From assembly GCA_963835495.1 (NCBI GenBank), contig CAWIFQ010000003.1, forward strand, positions 744,001 to 808,000: DNA of 64,000 bases, read 5' to 3'. The notes under the pieces are model-generated. The model did not search any database. It saw only the letters and a program-made list of their open reading frames with translations, and had not been told where the DNA came from. Below are positions 38,679 through 47,493 of this stretch, in pieces; positions within the stretch are counted from its first letter, which is position 1, and every line of letters begins with the position of its first letter. Source of the DNA: Acaudatibacter sp963835495. GTDB taxonomy: Bacteria > Pseudomonadota > Alphaproteobacteria > Caulobacterales > Caulobacteraceae. Both the position numbers and the translations under genes were made by a program.

Positions 38679-39553
38679 GCATCGGATCGCTCGGATATCT
38701 CGGGCTCCAGGTGAAGGACACCGCCGCGTGGGAGGCGTTCGCGACCGGGGTGCTGGGGCTGATGCCCGCCGAACCGGCGGGCGATTCCCGCCGGTTCCGG
38801 CTCGACGATCTGGCGTGGCGCATCGCGGTCGAGCCCGGCGCGGCGGATGACCTCGCTTATGTCGGCTTCGAGGTCGCGGGGCCGGCGGAGCTGGCGGCGG
38901 CCGGCGAGCGACTGTCCGAGGCCGGCGTCGCGGTCGGCAACGGAAATCCGGAGCTGCTGGCTGAGCGCGGCGTGCTGGGGCTGATCAGCTGCCAGGACCC
39001 GGACGGCCTGGCGGTCGAGGTGTTCTACGGGCCGACCTTGCGGGCCGAGACGCCGTTCGCCTCGCCCGCGGGGGTCACCGCGTTCGTGACCGGCGACCAG
39101 GGGCTCGGTCACATCGTGCTATCCACCAAGGACATGGCGGCGGCGCGGCGCTTCTACCAGGACATCCTCGGCTTTCGGCTGTCGGACATCATCCGGATGC
39201 GCGCCGGACCGCAGTTCAGCTTCGAGATGGAGTTCTACCACTGCAATCCGCGCCACCACACGCTGGCGCTGATGCCGATCCCGATGCCGAAGCGGCTGCA
39301 CCACTTCATGATCCAGGTGCCCACGCTGGACGGCGTCGGCTTCGCCCTGGAGCGGGCCACCGCCGCCGCGACGCCGATCACCGCCGGCCTCGGCCGGCAC
39401 ACCAACGACCAGATGGTCTCGTTCTATTCGCGCACGCCGGCCGGTTTCGAGGTGGAGTTCGGCCAGGGTGCGATCGAGGTGGACGACGCCACCTGGCGCG
39501 TCGGCCGTCACGATAAGCCCAGCAGCTGGGGCCACAAGCGGCCGGGACACTAG
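38675..39553 (+). CDS. Extradiol catechol dioxygenase, BphC-like
   Basis: 292 residues, the usual two-domain length for 2,3-dihydroxybiphenyl 1,2-dioxygenases. The N-terminal half (SIGSLGYLGLQVKDTAAWEA) is the degenerate domain. The C-terminal half holds the iron site: His146 (LGHIVLS), His210 (RLHHFMIQV) and a Glu in GFEVEFGQG near 261. It cleaves a catechol ring meta to the hydroxyls. Its stop TAG and the hfsH stop share the same CTAG tetramer on opposite strands. No BphD-like hydrolase follows. Confidence 0.92.
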   Translation: MSIGSLGYLGLQVKDTAAWEAFATGVLGLMPAEPAGDSRRFRLDDLAWRIAVEPGAADDLAYVGFEVAGPAELAAAGERLSEAGVAVGNGNPELLAERGVLGLISCQDPDGLAVEVFYGPTLRAETPFASPAGVTAFVTGDQGLGHIVLSTKDMAAARRFYQDILGFRLSDIIRMRAGPQFSFEMEFYHCNPRHHTLALMPIPMPKRLHHFMIQVPTLDGVGFALERATAAATPITAGLGRHTNDQMVSFYSRTPAGFEVEFGQGAIEVDDATWRVGRHDKPSSWGHKRPGH

Positions 39554-40314
39554 CCCAGCCGCGCCGCGCCCTCGGCCACGGTCACCACGTCGACGCCTTC
39601 TGCGAGCGCGGCGGCGATCAGGCGCTCCAGCGTCTGCGGCGTGCAGCCCCATTCGGACGGCGGGTCGGCGACGTCGTGGGTGGTGAGGATCAGCCAGGCG
39701 GACCGCTCGGCGAGGCGGTCGAGCCAGCGCAGCGCAAGGGCCTCGCCGTCCGGGCCCTCGACGCCGATCGACGGGGCCTGGTTGAGGTCGGCGCCGGCGG
39801 TGACGAGGCCGCGGTGCATCGCCCGCATCAGCTGGAAGCGGCCGGCAAGGGCGTGCTTGGTCGCCGGCGCCACGTCGCCGTAAGGGAAGGCGAAGGTGGT
39901 CGGGCGCGGCAGGCCCCAGGCGGCCAGGGTCTCGGCGTTGCGCGCCACGTTCTCGACGGCGTCCTCGGCGCTGGCCTGGCCGCAGTCGAGGTGGGCGTAG
40001 GTGTGGCAGCCGATCTCGTGCCCGGCGGCGGCGAGCCGTCGGACGGCGTCGGCACAGGCCATGCGGCCGGTGGGCGCGTCGGTCCCGGCGAGAGCGGCGG
40101 CGACGTAGTAGGTGCCCTTCAAACCATGGCGCTCGAGGATCTCGGCGCCGGTCTCGGCGGCGGAGGCCGGGACGTCGTCGAAGGCGAACGACAGCATCGG
40201 TCGCCGCGGCGCGTGGGCCGGCCGGCGCGAAGCCAGGCGCACGGTGCGTCGGCGCAGCTTGCCGCGCCAGGATGAGTCCGCGTGGTAGGCGCCCTGCATG
40301 AGATCACCTGGCAT
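39550..40314 (-). CDS. hfsH: Polysaccharide deacetylase (HfsH-like)
   Basis: 254 residues. NodB-type motifs are MLSFAFDDVPA (Asp46-Asp47) and HEIGCHTYAHLDC (His104, His108), with TTFAFPYGDV and WLILTTHDVADPP completing the catalytic set. HfsH in Caulobacter deacetylates N-acetylglucosamine in holdfast, which is needed for adhesion and anchoring. The ATG shares its A with the hfsG stop (TGATG), so it is the last gene of the minus-strand hfsEFGH operon. Confidence 0.9.
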   Translation of the reverse strand: MPGDLMQGAYHADSSWRGKLRRRTVRLASRRPAHAPRRPMLSFAFDDVPASAAETGAEILERHGLKGTYYVAAALAGTDAPTGRMACADAVRRLAAAGHEIGCHTYAHLDCGQASAEDAVENVARNAETLAAWGLPRPTTFAFPYGDVAPATKHALAGRFQLMRAMHRGLVTAGADLNQAPSIGVEGPDGEALALRWLDRLAERSAWLILTTHDVADPPSEWGCTPQTLERLIAAALAEGVDVVTVAEGAARLG

Positions 40315-41241
40315 CACACCGCCTCCGCATAGAGCGCGGCCCGGTAGAGCCGCAGGGCGAACGCCCGCGGGCCGGCGGGGCCCGCGTCGAACAGGGCGGC
40401 GGCCTTCAGCCACGGCCGCCAGAAGGCCCGCAGCGGCGCGCGCTTCAGCGCCTGGGCCATGCGATAGCTGGGGTAGCGGCGCACGATGTCGCGGTGCGCG
40501 GCGACCACGCGGGCGAAGTTGGCGGCCGACTGCTCGAACTTGGCGGCGATCGTCGCCGCGGGGGTGAGGCCGAGGTGGGTGGCGGGGTTGTCGAGGTGAA
40601 GGATCGGGTGGCGGCGAGAGACGCGCATGCCCCATTCCACGTCCTCCCAGCCCCAGCCGACGAAGCCGGCGTCGAAGGGTTCGGCCTCGAATACGTCGCG
40701 CCGGATCAACAGGTTGGAGGTGAAGACGTACTTCTCCGGCGTCAGGCGGCGGGTTGCCGCCGGGGCGCAGTCGCTGCGCAGCGCCATGGCCCGGTGCACC
40801 GCGTTGGCGCGGGTGCGCGGCGCCTGGCGCAGCGAAAAGCCGCCGAACGCGACGGCCGGGTCCTCCAGGTCGATCAGGTAGCGCCAGCAGAGCAGGAAGT
40901 CCGGCGCGTCCGGCAGCATGTCGGCGTCGAGGAACAGCAGGTGGCGGCCGCGGGCGATGGCGGCCAGCCGGTTGCGGCCCTCGGCGCGGCCCTGGTTGGC
41001 GTCCAGGCGGACGAACCGCGCGGGCGAGCTTCATGGCCCGGATGGTGTCCTCGATCTTGGCGGTCAGCGCCGGGTCGTCGGAGCCGTCGTCGAGGACGAC
41101 GATCTCGACGGCGGCGTCGGCGCCATCGAGCGCGGCCAGCAGGCGGGTGGGATCGTCGCGCAGGAACGGGATCAGCACCGAGAGCTTCGGCGCGGCGCCT
41201 GCCCAGGCGGCGTTGTCGACGATGGTGGCGTTCAGCGTCAT
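40314..41241 (-). CDS. hfsG: Family 2 glycosyltransferase (HfsG-like), one frameshift
   Basis: It starts MTLNATIVDNAAWAGAAPK; the GT-A core is KLSVLIPFLRDDPTRLL and VEIVVLDDGSDDPALTA. Near 41017 the frame breaks and continues FVRLDANQGRAEGRNRLAAI, LLFLDADMLPD (DxD), FTSNLLIRRDVFE and GWGWEDVEWGMRVSRR (acceptor-site ED). The span is 3n+1, about 308 residues when corrected. It would add a sugar, probably GlcNAc, to the lipid-linked holdfast unit. Confidence 0.86.
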
Positions 41242-41263
41242 GTCGCCATCCGGGTGCGGAGGG

Positions 41264-42690
41264 TCAGGGTGAGGCGTCTGGTCCGCGCGTGCGCACATCG
41301 GCCACGTCGAGCGCGAACGCGGCGAGGCGCATAGACCAGGGCGCCGACGCCGGCCTTCAGGCCCAGCTCCAGCAGGCCGCCGAGGCTGGGCAGGTTCGCC
41401 ACCACCACCCCCATCGCCGCGGCGGCCAGACCGGCGCGGGCCAGCGGCGCCCACGGCAGCGGCAGCGGCTGGGCGAGGCGGCCGAGCAGGATCGAGGCGA
41501 CGAGACCCGCGCCGTAGCTCGCGGTGGTGGCGACCAGCGCGCCGGTCAGGCCCAGGCGCGGGATCAGGATCAGGTTCAGGGCGATGTTCAGCGCCGCCGG
41601 GATGGCCATCGCCAGCAGCAACAGCCCAGTGCGGCGTCCCAGCGTGAAGGCCTGGTGGGTGTAGTAGGTGGTGAGCCCGGCGAAGAGGGCGCTGGCGGCG
41701 ATCCAGGGGGTGACGGCGGCGGCGCCTTGGCGCCAGCGCGGGGCCGACCATCACTTCGGCCAGCGGCCGGGCGACCAGCGCCAGGCCGACGCAGGCGGGG
41801 AGGGCGAGCGCCAGCATGAAGCCGGCCTGCTCGCGCGCGGCCTTGGCCAGCGCCGCGCCGCCGCCGCGCTCGAGCGCCACGATCAGCGCCGGACCGCCGG
41901 CCGCGCCCAGCCAGATGAACATCACGTCCAGCGTGCGGTTCGCCAGGCTGTAGCCGGCCTGGTAGACGCCGACCGTGGCGTCGCCGAGGTAGGCGGCGAG
42001 CAGGAAGCGGTCGGTGGTGGCCAGCGCCAGGGCGAGGATCAGCGACAGCGCCACCGGCAGGCCATAGCGGGCGTAGGACTTGGCGCGCCCGGCGTCGAAC
42101 GCGCCGCCGGCGCCGCGCTTCAGCTCGGCCGGCAGCAGGAAGACCAGCACCACGGCCGCGGCCGCGCCCAGGCCGGCGATCGGGGCGGCGCCCTTCAGGC
42201 CGGCGTAGATCAGGCCGGCGCCGACGGCGAAGCCGGCCAGGGTCTGGGCCATGTCCATCAGGGCCGCGCCGCGCACGTCGCCGGCGGCGCGGCGGCGCTC
42301 CTGGTCCAGCTTGGCCAGGCTGCGCGCCAGGATCGCGCCCAGGCCGGCGCCGACCGCGAGCTTGAGCGGGCCGTCGCCGGGCCACAGCAGCAGGCCCGCG
42401 ACGCCGATGACGACGAACGCGGCGGCCGCGACCAGCCAGCAGCGGTAGAGCGTGGCGAAGTGGTCGGCCAGCCGCCCGCCCTCGGCCTCCGGCGCGTAGA
42501 ACCGCGCCATCGCCGCCTCGATCCAGGTGAAGGTCAGGGTGTGGCCAAGGCTCATGACCGAGAAGGCCAGGGCGTAGACGCCGAACTCGGCCGGCGTGAG
42601 CAGCCGCGTGAAGACGACGATCGAGCCGAAGCCGACCAGGCCCTGCACGATGTTCATCGGCAGATATCCGACCACGCCGCGCCAGAACAT
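41264..42690 (-). CDS. hfsF: Polysaccharide flippase (HfsF/Wzx-like), two frameshifts
   Basis: It starts MFWRGVVGYLPMNIVQGLVG with an opening typical of oligosaccharide flippases, and about twelve membrane segments. The frame breaks near 41730 (continuing GAAAVTPWIAASALFAGLTT) and again near 41328. After the second break the tail reads ALAAFALDVADVRTRGPDASP with a stop at 41264. With two bases removed it is 474 residues, a normal length. Reading through without the second correction would run into hfsG. It moves the lipid-linked repeat to the periplasm. Confidence 0.83.
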
Positions 42691-44252
42691 CAGCGCACCA
42701 CCTTATCGTCGCCGATCAGGCAGGGGAGGGTCAGGGCCATGATGATCAGGTCGAGCATCAGCGACTGGCGCTCGATGTATTCGATGTCGAGCGCCACGCG
42801 GCGCTTGACCAGCTCCGGCGTGTCGACCGGTCCGCGCGAGCCCTTGATCGCGGCCCAGCCGGTCATGCCCGGCTTCATGCGGTGGCGGTGGGCGTATTCG
42901 GCGACCAGCTTGGCGCTGACCGACTGGCCGGTCTTCATGCCGACGGCGTGCGGGCGGGGGCCGACCAGCGACATCTCGCCCTTCAGCACGTTGATCAGCT
43001 GCGGCAGCTCGTCGAGGCTGGTGCGGCGGATGATGCGGCCGACGCGGGTCACCCGTTCGTCGTCGTACCTGATCTGGCGCGCGCCCTCGCCGCCGTCGTC
43101 GCTCGGGCGCATCGAGCGGAACTTCCAGACCAGGATCTCCTCGTTGTTGAAGCCGTGCCGGCGCTGGCGGAAGAACACCGGGCCGGGGCTGTCGAGCTTG
43201 ATGGCCAGCGCGATCAGCATCATCAGCGGCAGGCCGAGGATCAGCGCCAGGGCGCCGACGATCAGGTCCTGCGTCCGCTTGACCAGCGCGCGGCGCTCGT
43301 TGCTGGGGGCGCCGGACACTGGCGCCAGCGGGGCCTCGGCGAGGCGCGTGAGGGCGGCGGCGCGGCTGGCCGGTCCCTGGTCGATGAACAGCATCACCTC
43401 GTTGGGCAGCACCGCCAGCTGCTCGATCAGCTGGCGCACGCGGGCCTGGGCGTTCTGCGGCACCGCGATCACCACCCGGTCGACGTAGGGCATGATGCGG
43501 TGGGCCAGCAGGGCCTTGATGTCGCCCAGCACCGGCACGCCGGCGACGTCGCGGCCCGTCCGGCCGACGCGGTCGTCGAACACGCCCAGCACCGCGGTCT
43601 CGCCGCTGCGCATCGCCGCCTCGACCAGCCGCTCGGCGTTCTGGTTGGCGCCGACGACGACGATGTTGGGGGTCAGCCGGCCCATCGCGCGCCAGCGGCG
43701 CACCAGCGCCCACCACAGGCCGTGCAGGGCGTAGAGCGTCGCGAAGCTGGCCACGAACCACACCCGCAGCGGCGCCTCGGGCACGGTGGTCGGATGGAAG
43801 CCGACCAGCAGGAACTCCAGGCAGAGCGCCGCCATGCCGAAGCCGGCCGCCACCTTGACCAGGTGCCGGCCAAGGCTCTCGCGTTGCGCGAAGGCGTAGG
43901 CGTGGATGGTCGAGAGGCTCCAGATCAGGGCCAGCGCGCCGACGATGAACGGCGTCATTGAGGACGGCGCAATGCGGCCGGCCGACAGCGGCGCGGCGGC
44001 GAGCGCGAGCACGCCCAACCCGATCGCATCGCCGATGCGGAAGATCGCGCCCAGCATCCAGCCGGTCAGCCGCGAGCGGGTGGGCGAAAGCGCCGCGGGT
44101 CGCATCGGTCCGCGGCGGTCGCGCGGCGCCTCGGCGGGCGGCAGCAGGGCGGCGCCGGGGGCTGTGTCCCATGAGTGCCGCCGCGCCGGCGCGAGCTGCG
44201 CGGACGTATCGGCCTGGGACGTTTCTTCGGCGCGACGAAGGACTGCGGGCAT
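42690..44252 (-). CDS. hfsE: Initiating sugar-phosphate transferase (HfsE/WcaJ-like)
   Basis: 520 residues. Four membrane segments lie in the first 200 residues, followed by a CoA-binding-like region (NIVVVGANQNAERLVEAAMR). A fifth membrane helix (LIVGALALILGLPLMMLIAL) is followed by the catalytic bacterial sugar transferase domain: KLDSPGPVFFRQRRHGFNNE, VWKFRSMRP, TRVGRIIRRTSLDELPQL and EMSLVGPRPHAV. It attaches the first sugar phosphate to undecaprenyl phosphate. The frame is intact. The stop overlaps the hfsF ATG. Confidence 0.92.
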   Translation of the reverse strand: MPAVLRRAEETSQADTSAQLAPARRHSWDTAPGAALLPPAEAPRDRRGPMRPAALSPTRSRLTGWMLGAIFRIGDAIGLGVLALAAAPLSAGRIAPSSMTPFIVGALALIWSLSTIHAYAFAQRESLGRHLVKVAAGFGMAALCLEFLLVGFHPTTVPEAPLRVWFVASFATLYALHGLWWALVRRWRAMGRLTPNIVVVGANQNAERLVEAAMRSGETAVLGVFDDRVGRTGRDVAGVPVLGDIKALLAHRIMPYVDRVVIAVPQNAQARVRQLIEQLAVLPNEVMLFIDQGPASRAAALTRLAEAPLAPVSGAPSNERRALVKRTQDLIVGALALILGLPLMMLIALAIKLDSPGPVFFRQRRHGFNNEEILVWKFRSMRPSDDGGEGARQIRYDDERVTRVGRIIRRTSLDELPQLINVLKGEMSLVGPRPHAVGMKTGQSVSAKLVAEYAHRHRMKPGMTGWAAIKGSRGPVDTPELVKRRVALDIEYIERQSLMLDLIIMALTLPCLIGDDKVVR

Positions 44253-44292
44253 GTTGGGACCCGCCAGAGCAAGTCCCGCGCCGCGTCGTAAC

Positions 44293-44313
44293 CGTTCGTT
44301 TACCTAACGAACG
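44293..44313. promoter_or_regulatory. Perfect inverted repeat upstream of hfsE
   Basis: CGTTCGTT (44293-44300) and AACGAACG (44306-44313) form 8-bp perfect arms around TACCT. It covers the stop codon of the hydroxylase gene and lies 41 bp before the hfsE ATG. It is AT-rich for this genome and lacks a T-run, so an operator for a dimeric regulator is more likely than a terminator. Confidence 0.45.
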
Positions 44314-45118
44314 ACCAGTTCTTGTAGAACATGGCCCGAAACGAGCCGGCCAGCAGGCTCATGCCCTTCACCGCGACCTCGAAGGCGGGGTGGAACCGGT
44401 TGGGGCGGATGATGTCGACGAACAGGCAGTAGCGCAGCGTGTCGACGCCGTTGACCGACTTGTGGAACATGGTGTCGTCGAAGACCAGCAGCGGCTCGGC
44501 GCTCCACAGGTGAACCCGGTCGTCGACCGCGATGTAGACGTCGGGGCTGTTGATCGGCTCGAGGTTGCGCAGCACGCGGTAGGTCAGGCGCTGCGGGCCG
44601 AAGTGCCACGAGGTCTGTTCCCCGCCGCGGAACGTCGAGACGGCGATGGTCTTCACGTACCGGAACGGCTGCTCGAAGGCCGGGACGCTGATCGGCGTCG
44701 GCATCGTCGCGCCAAACCAGCGGAACGCCAACATCGCGCGGCGGCCGGTCTCCATCTGCGGCCGCACCGCGTCGGCGATCGCATCGCGGGCGCCGACGAA
44801 GGCCGCGACGCAGGTCTCGATCTCGCGCTGGCACTCGGCCGGCAGCTCCGCGAACGGCACGGCGCCGCGCGGTTTGCGCGACAGCAGGTCGGCCAACAGG
44901 TTGATCGGCGACAGCAGCCAGGTCAGCAGGCCTTTGCCGGTGAAATACTCCTCGATCAGCTGATAGGTGATGTTGCGATGCCGGCTGACGTCGAGCACGC
45001 CGCAGCCCAGCAGGATGCCGGTCGGGATCGGGGCGAAGTACAGCGCCGGCGCCGCAATGATGGCGAATGCGGCGGCGCGCCTAGCGTGCTTGGCATTGGA
45101 TCGCGTCAGAACGCTCAT
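44300..45118 (-). CDS. Aspartyl/asparaginyl beta-hydroxylase-like dioxygenase
   Basis: 272 residues. One N-terminal membrane segment (AAAFAIIAAPALYFAPIPTG, about 14-38) precedes a JmjC-like aspartyl hydroxylase domain: VSTFRGGEQTSWHFGPQ with His172, then LLVFDDTMFHKSVNG with His219, and TLRYCLFVDIIRP with the 2-oxoglutarate Arg. Bacterial members hydroxylate small molecules or lipids; the target here is unknown. It lies 47 bp upstream of hfsE on the same strand and might be cotranscribed with the hfs operon. Confidence 0.82.
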   Translation of the reverse strand: MSVLTRSNAKHARRAAAFAIIAAPALYFAPIPTGILLGCGVLDVSRHRNITYQLIEEYFTGKGLLTWLLSPINLLADLLSRKPRGAVPFAELPAECQREIETCVAAFVGARDAIADAVRPQMETGRRAMLAFRWFGATMPTPISVPAFEQPFRYVKTIAVSTFRGGEQTSWHFGPQRLTYRVLRNLEPINSPDVYIAVDDRVHLWSAEPLLVFDDTMFHKSVNGVDTLRYCLFVDIIRPNRFHPAFEVAVKGMSLLAGSFRAMFYKNWSFVR

Positions 45119-45261
45119 CGGCCCTTATTCGACCTTCGCCGCGCTCCAGGCAATCGCCGTCTGGCCGCTTGCCGACGCGGCTTCGGTGCGGCGCGCGGTC
45201 GGTTTGCGCAACGCCGCGATCCAACCTACCTAGGCCGAGCGGAGCGGCGGCCGGAGCGGCA

Positions 45262-45927
45262 ATGGCGAACGAGTTCGATCTGACCACGACCCAGGGGCGC
45301 CTCGCCACCGTCTCGCACCACCTGTGGACCGACCACGCCTACCTGCGGTTTGCGTGGACCAACGCGCACTGGATCAGCGACGAGATGCTGCGCACCAACC
45401 AGCCGTGGCCGTTCCAGCTGAAGGCCTGGCGCGAACGCGGCGTCCGCACGGTGGTCAACCTGCGCGGCGGCGCCGACAGCCACCATGCGCTGGAGGCGGA
45501 GGCCTGCGCCCGCTACGGCCTGAAGCTGGTCAGCTACCCGGTGCGCTCGCGCGACGTGCCGACCAGTGAGCAGATCCTGGGCGCCCGAGCGCTGTTCGAA
45601 GGCCTGGAATACCCGGCGCTGATGCACTGTAAGTCCGGCGCGGACCGGGCCGGGGTGATGAGCGTGCTCTACATGCACTTCCGCAAGGGGCAGCCGATCT
45701 CCGAGGCGACCACGCAGCTTCACCTCAAGTTCGGCCACGTGCGCGCCGGGCCCACCGGCGTGCTCGACTTCTACTTCGAATACTACCTGGCCCACGTCGC
45801 CCCGCGCGGCCTGTCGCTGGAAGACTGGGCCCGTGAGCCCGACTACGACCCGGCCGCCATCCGCCGCGACTTCAAGGCGCAGTGGTGGGCCACCGTGCTG
45901 ACCGACAAGCTGCTGCGTCGGGAATAG
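45262..45927 (+). CDS. Dual-specificity/tyrosine phosphatase family protein
   Basis: 221 residues. The P-loop is LMHCKSGADRAGVMSVLYMH (Cys123, Arg129), in the HCxxGxDR form found in bacterial tyrosine and inositol phosphatases. VVNLRGGADSHHALEAEACA is the conserved upstream region. The general-acid loop is around PVRSRDVPT. It could act on tyrosine-phosphorylated polysaccharide machinery given its location near the hfs genes, but no evidence shows that. It ends 1 bp before the tRNA-Ser CCA end. Confidence 0.85.
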   Translation: MANEFDLTTTQGRLATVSHHLWTDHAYLRFAWTNAHWISDEMLRTNQPWPFQLKAWRERGVRTVVNLRGGADSHHALEAEACARYGLKLVSYPVRSRDVPTSEQILGARALFEGLEYPALMHCKSGADRAGVMSVLYMHFRKGQPISEATTQLHLKFGHVRAGPTGVLDFYFEYYLAHVAPRGLSLEDWAREPDYDPAAIRRDFKAQWWATVLTDKLLRRE

Positions 45928-45928
45928 G

Positions 45929-46018
45929 TGGCGGTGAGGGTGGGATTCGAACCCACGGTAGGCGTTAACCTACGCTGATTTAGCAAACCAGTGCCTTCAG
46001 CCGCTCGGCCACCTCACC
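45929..46018 (-). tRNA. tRNA-Ser(GCT)
   Basis: 90 nt including an encoded CCA. On the minus strand the acceptor stem GGTGAGG pairs with CCTCACC, the anticodon stem-loop contains TTTGCTAAA (anticodon GCT, reading AGC/AGT), a long variable arm GCGTAGGTTAACGCCTAC is present as expected for serine tRNAs, and the T-loop is GGTTCGAATCC. No integrase or attachment-site duplication was seen next to it. Confidence 0.96.
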
Positions 46019-46115
46019 TGCTGGCAGACCTGATACGGGGCTCGGCGCCCACCCGCAAGGGGCTGGGCGAGCACGAGCGGCCCGCTACATGCGCCGACCC
46101 GCGCTGGCGTCGGAC

Positions 46116-47365
46116 TTAGTCCATCCGCTCGACGATGATCGCCGGGGCCATGCCGCCGCCGGCGCACATGGTCACCAGGCCGCGCCTAAGGCCACGCCGT
46201 TCCAGCTCGTCGACCATCGTGCCGATCAGCATTGACCCGGTGGCGCCGATCGGGTGGCCCAGCGCGATCGCGCCGCCGTTGACGTTGACCTTCTCGCGGT
46301 CGAGGCCGAGGTCGCGGATCGCCTTCTCCACCACGACGGCGAAGGCCTCGTTGATCTCGAACAGGTCGATGTCGTCGACCCCCAGGCCCGCCTTCTTCAG
46401 CATCTTGCGGATCGCCGGCGCCGGCGCGTTCAGCATCAGCGTCGGGCAGTCGCCCTGGTTGGCCATCGCCACGACCCGCGCGCGCGGCTTCATGCCGTGG
46501 CTCTTGGCGTACTCGGGCGAGGCCAGCAGCAGCGCCGCCGAGCCGTCGACGACGCCGGAGGAGTTGCCGGCGTGGTGGACGAACTTGATGTCGACGTCGG
46601 GGTACTTCTGCAGGATCAGGCTGCGGAAGGTGGCGCCGGTGTCGTCGACGGCGATATCGGCCATGGCCTCGAACGACGGCTTCAGCGACGACGAGCCCCT
46701 CGAGGGTGGTCTGCGGGCGCGGGAACTCCTCGTGATCGAGCGCGAGCGAGCCGTCCTCGTGGTAGACCGGGACCAGGCTCTTGCTGAACCGGCCTTCGTC
46801 GAGCGCGATGGCGGCGCGGCGCTGGCTCTCCAGCGCGAGCCGGTCGACATCCTCGCGGGTCGATGCCTTCCATGGTGGCGATGGTGTCGGCGCAGATGCC
46901 CTGCTGGGTCTGCGGGTGGCTCTTGCGCAGCCGCATGTTGCCGCTGTCGAACACCGGCGAGGCGCCGGGCGTCGGCGGCGGGCGGCCCTTGCCGCTCATC
47001 ATCTCGCGTGCCGCCGGCCACCACCAGGTCGGACATGCCGGCCTTGATGGTCGAGGCGGCGAAGTTCACCGCGGTGATGCCCGAGCCGCAGAAGCGGTCG
47101 AGCGTGACGCCGCTGGAGCGCACATCGTAGCCGGCGTCGAGCGCCGACATGCGGCCGAGGTCGCCGCGCTGACAGCCCGGTCTGCGAGCTGCTGCCCCAG
47201 ATCACGTCGTCGACCTCGGCGGTGTTCAGCTTGTTGCGCTCGGCCAGCGCGCGCAGCACCGTCGCGCCCAGCTGCTGCGGATGGATCTCCGCCAGCGCGC
47301 CCTTGCCGATCTTGCCGATGCCGCGCGGCGTGCGGCACGGCATCGATGATCCAGGCCTCGGTCAT
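46116..47365 (-). CDS. Acetyl-CoA acetyltransferase (thiolase), five frameshifts
   Basis: The start MTEAWIIDAV, then RTPRGIGKIGKGALAEIHPQ, VDDVIWGSSSQTG, SGVTLDRFCGSGITAVN (active-site Cys) and the end NVNGGAIALGHPIGATGSM and VTMCAGGGMAPAIIVERM define a type II thiolase. Breaks lie near 47336, 47177, 47007, 46860 and 46694; each is fixed by removing one base, leaving 414 residues. It would cleave or form a beta-ketoacyl-CoA. Five identical-type errors in one gene suggest poor local sequence. A TetR gene lies 128 bp downstream on the same strand. Confidence 0.85.
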
Positions 47366-47493
47366 TGGCTCAGTCCTCTGTCGCTCTTCGCTCGGGCTCC
47401 ATCGAGCCCGGTCGTTCCTGGATCACGAAAGCCGATCTGGCGTGAATTCGCAATCAGGCTCTCGTGGCGAACGCCAAGCCAGCCTTGCAGCGC

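Noticed and set aside
35779..39553. Mobile-element boundaries around the dioxygenase cassette
   Set aside because: No transposase, inverted repeat or direct repeat was found at 35779-35857 or 39550-39560. The insertion is inferred from gene content only.
39550..42690. A single 1046-residue fusion of flippase, glycosyltransferase and deacetylase
   Set aside because: The continuous frame is an accident of frameshifts. Each of the three genes has its own start, overlaps its neighbour by a start-stop junction or short gap, and restores normal length when single bases are removed.
45929..46018. tRNA-Ser as an integration site for an island
   Set aside because: No integrase, no repeated tRNA 3' end and no change of composition were seen on either side.
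46116..47365. Programmed frameshifting in the thiolase gene
   Set aside because: Five breaks of the same type in one gene have no slippery sites or pseudoknots, and similar breaks occur in unrelated genes.
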